The position numbers and the translations under genes were made by a program. DNA of 7,824 nucleotides from Pseudomonadota bacterium (GTDB lineage: Bacteria; Pseudomonadota; Alphaproteobacteria; Rhizobiales; Rhizobiaceae), in contig JAEZHO010000033.1 of assembly GCA_023416545.1 (NCBI GenBank), forward strand, positions 1 through 7,824, read 5' to 3'. The notes under the pieces are model-generated. The model worked only from the letters and a program-made list of their open reading frames with translations. It ran no database searches and was not told the origin of the DNA. This document shows, in pieces, positions 5,345 through 7,824 of this stretch (position 1 is its first letter; each line of letters opens with the position of its first letter).

Positions 5345-6187
5345 TCAGAACCGCTGGCGGAACTGCGCCCTCAGCATGCGCAGCTGGCGACGCCATTGCG
5401 GCGGGGCGACGCTTTCCTCAAGCAGGCGCGCCCCTTTCCGGCCCGCATCGCGCAGGACAGGTTCGGCGAGTGATACCGGCAGGTAGGCTGGAAATACGGA
5501 CCGCGGAAGCGGGCCCGCATCCCGCGCCTTCGCCAGATGCTCGAGGCCGAGACCCGCGAAGGCTTCGATCGCGGCCGAGATCCGGTCGCGCTCCTGCCCC
5601 GCGAGGAAGGTATCGCGATCGAGCCCGGTCGCCGCCAGGATGTCGAGCGGAATATGGAGCTGGCCGCGCCGGCGGTGGAGCGGCATGAGAAGGAGAAGCC
5701 CGGCGATCGCCTGGGCGACGCCGGCGTGACCTGCCGCGTCGGCGGTCCCTGCCGCTTCGCCCGGATCGAGCACGAGACTTGCGAGCTGGATCAGCGCCGA
5801 GGCCGTCTCGCCGGCATAGCCTTCCAGTTCGTTGCGGCCGGGGAACGCGTCGTTATAGAGATCTCCGACCCGCGCATCGATCATCGCGAGGAATGTCTGC
5901 CGCGGCAGCCGATGGGCATCGATCGTCGCGAGAAGCGCAGCGGCAACCGGATTTCCGCCGGCATCCCCGTGGGCGGCGCCCTCGATCAGGTCACGCCACC
6001 ACTGGAGGCGTATTTCACCCGGAAGCGCTTCGTGCACCACGTCGCGAACGCGGGCAATCTCGGCGTTGAAGGCATAGAGCGCGGCGAGCGCGTCCCGCTT
6101 GTCCTCGGGCGACAGAAGGCATGCGAGATACCGGTCGCGGTCGGTCTCGCGAAGCATCGAAAGAACTATGTCGGAACCGGAGGCCAC
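5345..6187 (-). CDS. Squalene/phytoene synthase-fold protein, NDUFAF6-like, probably not catalytic
   Basis: The 280-residue protein has the all-helical SQS-PSY fold signs: RDRYLACLLSPEDKRDALAALYAF at about 17-40, IRLQWWRD at 59-66, ARVGDLYND at 105-113, LEGYAGETAS at 121-130 and HRRRGQLHIPLDIL at 171-184. In true squalene/phytoene synthases two Asp-rich motifs bind Mg-diphosphate. Here the first position reads ARVRD (45-49) after YAFNAEI, instead of DELVD-like, and the second reads MPLHR (168-172) instead of DVGED-like. Both are lost. This pattern fits the NDUFAF6 group, whose human member is a complex I assembly factor. The direct neighbour is an NDUFAF3-like gene, six bases upstream and in the same frame, so translational coupling is likely. 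The GTG at 6187 has no Shine-Dalgarno; ATG 6157 is an alternative start. Databases often label such proteins 'phytoene synthase', which I consider misleading here. Confidence 0.88.
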   Translation of the reverse strand: MASGSDIVLSMLRETDRDRYLACLLSPEDKRDALAALYAFNAEIARVRDVVHEALPGEIRLQWWRDLIEGAAHGDAGGNPVAAALLATIDAHRLPRQTFLAMIDARVGDLYNDAFPGRNELEGYAGETASALIQLASLVLDPGEAAGTADAAGHAGVAQAIAGLLLLMPLHRRRGQLHIPLDILAATGLDRDTFLAGQERDRISAAIEAFAGLGLEHLAKARDAGPLPRSVFPAYLPVSLAEPVLRDAGRKGARLLEESVAPPQWRRQLRMLRAQFRQRF

Positions 6188-6193
6188 CCGCGC

Positions 6194-6580
6194 TCACACC
6201 GCGATCAGGGCGGCAGCGACGGCGCGCGCTTCGGAGAGCATGACGTTGTAGGTGCGAACGGCCGCCCCGGTGGACATAGGGTCCGATGCGATGCCGCGGG
6301 CCTTCAGCGCCGCCTTGACCTGCTGGGGGATGGGGCGAAGCTCGCGACCCGTGCCGACGAGCAGGACTTCGATGCCCTCGGCTTCGTCCAATACTTTGGC
6401 GAGCGTGTCGACCGTCAGCGGCTGGCCTTCGGCAAGATCCCAGCCGTGGATCCCGGAGGGCAGGCAGAGGAGCGAACCGCGATGGGACATGTCGGCGAAC
6501 CGGAAACCGCCATTGCCATAGGCATCGATCGGTGCGCGGCCCGGAAAGTGGGCGTCCCGGATTTCAATTCCCTTTGGCAC
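6194..6580 (-). CDS. Mth938-like domain protein (DUF498, NDUFAF3 family)
   Basis: A 128-residue protein of the Mth938/DUF498 family, whose human member NDUFAF3 takes part in assembly of respiratory complex I. Visible family features are HFPGRAPIDAYGNGGFRF at about residues 11-28, the loop LLVGTGRE at 73-80 before LRPIP, and STGAAVRTYNVMLSEAR near the end (103-119). This is the normal length and order for the family. It has no signal peptide or membrane segment, so it should be cytoplasmic. The start is GTG 6580, since AAGGAGG (6595-6589) lies eight bases before it; the open frame extends upstream to an ATG at 6640, but that part overlaps GC-rich hairpins and is not family-like. The upstream neighbour yajC ends 73 bases before. 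In other alphaproteobacteria the gene is known to lie near secD/secF, which supports a role in membrane-protein assembly. Confidence 0.92.
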   Translation of the reverse strand: MPKGIEIRDAHFPGRAPIDAYGNGGFRFADMSHRGSLLCLPSGIHGWDLAEGQPLTVDTLAKVLDEAEGIEVLLVGTGRELRPIPQQVKAALKARGIASDPMSTGAAVRTYNVMLSEARAVAAALIAV

Positions 6581-6588
6581 TATACGTG

Positions 6589-6595
6589 CCTCCTT
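6589..6595 (-). promoter_or_regulatory. Strong Shine-Dalgarno deciding the GTG start of the Mth938-like gene
   Basis: AAGGAGG on the minus strand, eight bases before GTG 6580; the best ribosome binding site in the window, and a perfect partner for CCTCC-type small RNA loops. Confidence 0.8.
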
Positions 6596-6600
6596 GCGTT

Positions 6601-6646
6601 CTCCGCGAGGCGGAGGAGTTGCGGCGCGCCCCCGGGGCACGCCGCA
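6601..6646 (-). other. Two GC-rich hairpins in the yajC / Mth938 gap
   Basis: Arms 6620-6630 and 6636-6646 form an 11-bp stem with a 5-nt loop; the one imperfect pair is G-U on the minus-strand RNA and C-A on the other. Arms 6601-6606 and 6610-6615 form a 6-bp stem with a 3-nt loop just upstream of the Shine-Dalgarno. No T-tract follows, so this is not a standard terminator. It could stabilise mRNA ends, mark a processing site, or tune expression between the genes. Confidence 0.6.
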
Positions 6647-6653
6647 CGAGGCA

Positions 6654-7004
6654 TCAGGATGCGGGAGCGTCGGTCTTGACCGGCTCGCCCTTCACCCGCA
6701 CTTCGGCAACATAGGCGCGCAGCGCGCGAACCTTGACGCCTTCGGCGATCTCGACCTCGACCTCGTTGTCGTCGATGACCTTGGTGACCTTGCCGGCAAT
6801 GCCGCCGCCGAGAACGACGTTATCGCCACGGCGGATGTTGGACAGCATTTCCTGCCGCTTCTTCAACTGCGTGCGCTGCGGACGGATCAGGAAGAAGTAC
6901 CAGACCACCATCAGCGGCGCGAAGAGAAACAGCATTTCGAGGCCGGAACCCATCGCAGACGGGGCTGCACCTTCCGCCTGGGCGAATGCTTCGGTGATGA
7001 ACAT
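6654..7004 (-). CDS. yajC: Preprotein translocase accessory subunit YajC
   Basis: YajC is a small inner-membrane protein that associates with SecDF and the SecYEG/YidC translocon. The 116-residue protein has a short N-terminus MFITEAFAQAEG, one membrane helix at about 24-40 (MLFLFAPLMVVWYFFLI), and the family motif LIRPQRTQLKKRQEML at 39-54. A cytoplasmic part with RRGDNVVLGGGIAGKVTKV at 58-76 completes the family pattern. The start ATG 7004 is preferred because GGAG lies six bases upstream; ATG 7016 would add MEYS without a binding site. The open frame continues further upstream, but that part is the antisense of the divergent ATPase gene and is not real. It is first in the run yajC, Mth938-like, SQS-PSY-like, 151-aa protein. 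secD and secF, the usual next genes, are absent here. Confidence 0.95.
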   Translation of the reverse strand: MFITEAFAQAEGAAPSAMGSGLEMLFLFAPLMVVWYFFLIRPQRTQLKKRQEMLSNIRRGDNVVLGGGIAGKVTKVIDDNEVEVEIAEGVKVRALRAYVAEVRVKGEPVKTDAPAS

Positions 7005-7057
7005 CGAGTACTCCATGATTGACAGGAGCCCAACGCCCCCTTTTTGCAAGTGGCCGG

Positions 7058-7085
7058 AATATAATTGTGCCCACCCTGAATGCAA
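7058..7085 (-). promoter_or_regulatory. Probable promoter of the yajC operon
   Basis: On the minus strand -35 TTGCAT (7085-7080) and -10 TATATT (7063-7058) are 16 bases apart. The RNA would start near 7051, about 47 bases before the yajC ATG. Confidence 0.6.
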
Positions 7086-7188
7086 CAGAAACAGGATGCT
7101 GCGCGTACCAAATCCACGACTGGCTGGCTTTTGCAGGCCGATGCAGCGTGCTAACCGCTGACCAGGGACGTTCAGCACCAATTCAGCA

Positions 7189-7194
7189 GGGAGG
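7189..7194 (+). promoter_or_regulatory. Ribosome binding site deciding the GTG start of the DUF815 ATPase
   Basis: GGGAGG with a 5-base spacer before GTG 7200. The ATG at 7195 overlaps the site and leads into a short out-of-frame reading, so it is not the start. Confidence 0.75.
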
Positions 7195-7199
7195 ATGCC

Positions 7200-7824
7200 G
7201 TGGCCGAGGAACTCAATCAGCGCCTGCTCGCGGAAGTGTCGCGCCTTGCCGACGCCCTGGAACGGCTGGCCGGCCCGCCTCCCGCCGCCAACGACTGGTC
7301 GTCGGCCGACTGCTTCGTCTGGGTGCCCGCAAACCAGCGGCTGCAGCCCGTGCCGCGCCCGAACCGGGTGGCGCTTTCGCTGATCCGCGGCGTCGATCAC
7401 GTGCGCGACATCCTGCACGAGAACACGCTCCGTTTTGCAGAGGGCTATCCCGCCAACAACGTGCTCCTGTGGGGCGCCCGCGGGATGGGGAAATCCTCGC
7501 TGGTCAAGGCGGTGCATGAGGACGTCCGCGCCTCCGTCCAGGGCGCGCTGAAACTCGTCGAGGTGCATCGCGAGGACATTGCGTCCCTGCCGCTGCTTCT
7601 CGATCTCCTCAAGGTCTCCGGCCAGCGCGTCATCGTCTTCTGCGACGATCTCTCCTTCGATCACGACGACACCGCCTACAAGTCGCTCAAGGCGGCACTC
7701 GACGGCGGCATCGAGGGGCGCCCCGACAATGTGCTCTTCTACGCAACGTCGAACCGGCGCCATCTTTTGCCGCGGCACATGATGGAAAACGAGCAGTCGA
7801 CCGCCATCAACCCGTCGGAGGCGG
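7200..7824 (+). CDS. DUF815-family AAA-type ATPase, N-terminal part (runs off the edge)
   Basis: The first 208 residues of a P-loop ATPase of the DUF815 family. It begins MAEELNQRLLAEVSRLADAL, a helical N-terminus. Further on come FVWVPANQRLQPVPRPNRV, which recruits the family region before the ATPase core, and a Walker A GARGMGKS at residues 92-99. The Walker B RVIVFCDDLSFD (143-154) is followed by a sensor-1 stretch FYATSNRRHLLPR (180-192). The second arginine motifs and C-terminus lie beyond the right edge. The GTG start at 7200 is supported by GGGAGG five bases upstream. The gene diverges from yajC across 195 bases; I could not place its promoter with confidence. DUF815 ATPases are widespread in proteobacteria but their substrate is not established, and nothing here settles it. 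Confidence 0.92.
   Translation, partial: MAEELNQRLLAEVSRLADALERLAGPPPAANDWSSADCFVWVPANQRLQPVPRPNRVALSLIRGVDHVRDILHENTLRFAEGYPANNVLLWGARGMGKSSLVKAVHEDVRASVQGALKLVEVHREDIASLPLLLDLLKVSGQRVIVFCDDLSFDHDDTAYKSLKAALDGGIEGRPDNVLFYATSNRRHLLPRHMMENEQSTAINPSEA

Noticed and set aside
5537..6679. Long plus-strand open frame (380 codons) opposite the SQS-PSY-like and Mth938-like genes
   Set aside because: It crosses two well-supported minus-strand genes and the gap between them; no ribosome binding site or recognisable motif.
7005..7778. N-terminal extension of YajC to 374 residues
   Set aside because: It lies antisense to the DUF815 ATPase with clear Walker motifs, and YajC is normally about 110 residues with the ATG at 7004 having a ribosome binding site.

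Overview
The window looks like chromosomal DNA of an alphaproteobacterium, most likely Rhizobiaceae (Rhizobium/Ensifer/Shinella-like). This is inferred from the GC-rich coding sequence, the long lysine/alanine-tailed trigger factor, TrmFO, two DUF1127 mini-proteins, a YajC / Mth938-domain / SQS-PSY-like gene order and a DUF815 ATPase. No transposon, phage gene, integrase or CRISPR array is visible; most of the window is conserved core genome.

Left part (1-2285, all minus strand): transcription runs right to left through tRNA-Leu(UAG), tig (trigger factor) and then an ABC-F ATPase cut by the window edge. A strong intrinsic terminator separates tig from the ABC-F gene. All three belong to translation or nascent-chain folding.

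Middle part (2362-3365, plus strand): this is the most interesting segment. It holds a probable small RNA gene of about 176 nt, built from four consecutive hairpins whose loops are C/U-rich and mostly complementary to Shine-Dalgarno sequences. It ends in a very strong terminator. A match to the CtrA box TTAA-N7-TTAAC sits in its promoter. Directly downstream lie two separate short DUF1127 genes (48 and 47 codons including stop difference: 48 and 47 aa), each with its own terminator. The loops match what I know of the 'cuckoo'/alpha-r14 family (NfeR1 in Sinorhizobium, CcsR1-4 in Rhodobacter). In Rhodobacter those RNAs are co-transcribed with a DUF1127 RNA-binding protein, so the clustering here suggests a post-transcriptional regulatory locus.

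Right-middle (3392-4864, plus): trmFO, the folate/FAD-dependent tRNA m5U54 methyltransferase. Its 3' end overlaps tail-to-tail by 46 bases with the last gene of the next block.

Right part (4819-7085, minus): an apparent operon yajC, Mth938/NDUFAF3-like gene, SQS-PSY-like (NDUFAF6-like) gene and a small membrane-anchored protein of unknown function. It pairs a Sec accessory protein with bacterial relatives of two mitochondrial complex I assembly factors. The SQS-PSY-like protein has lost both Asp-rich catalytic motifs, and secD/secF are not in their usual place after yajC. Diverging from yajC at the right edge is the 5' part of a DUF815 AAA-type ATPase.
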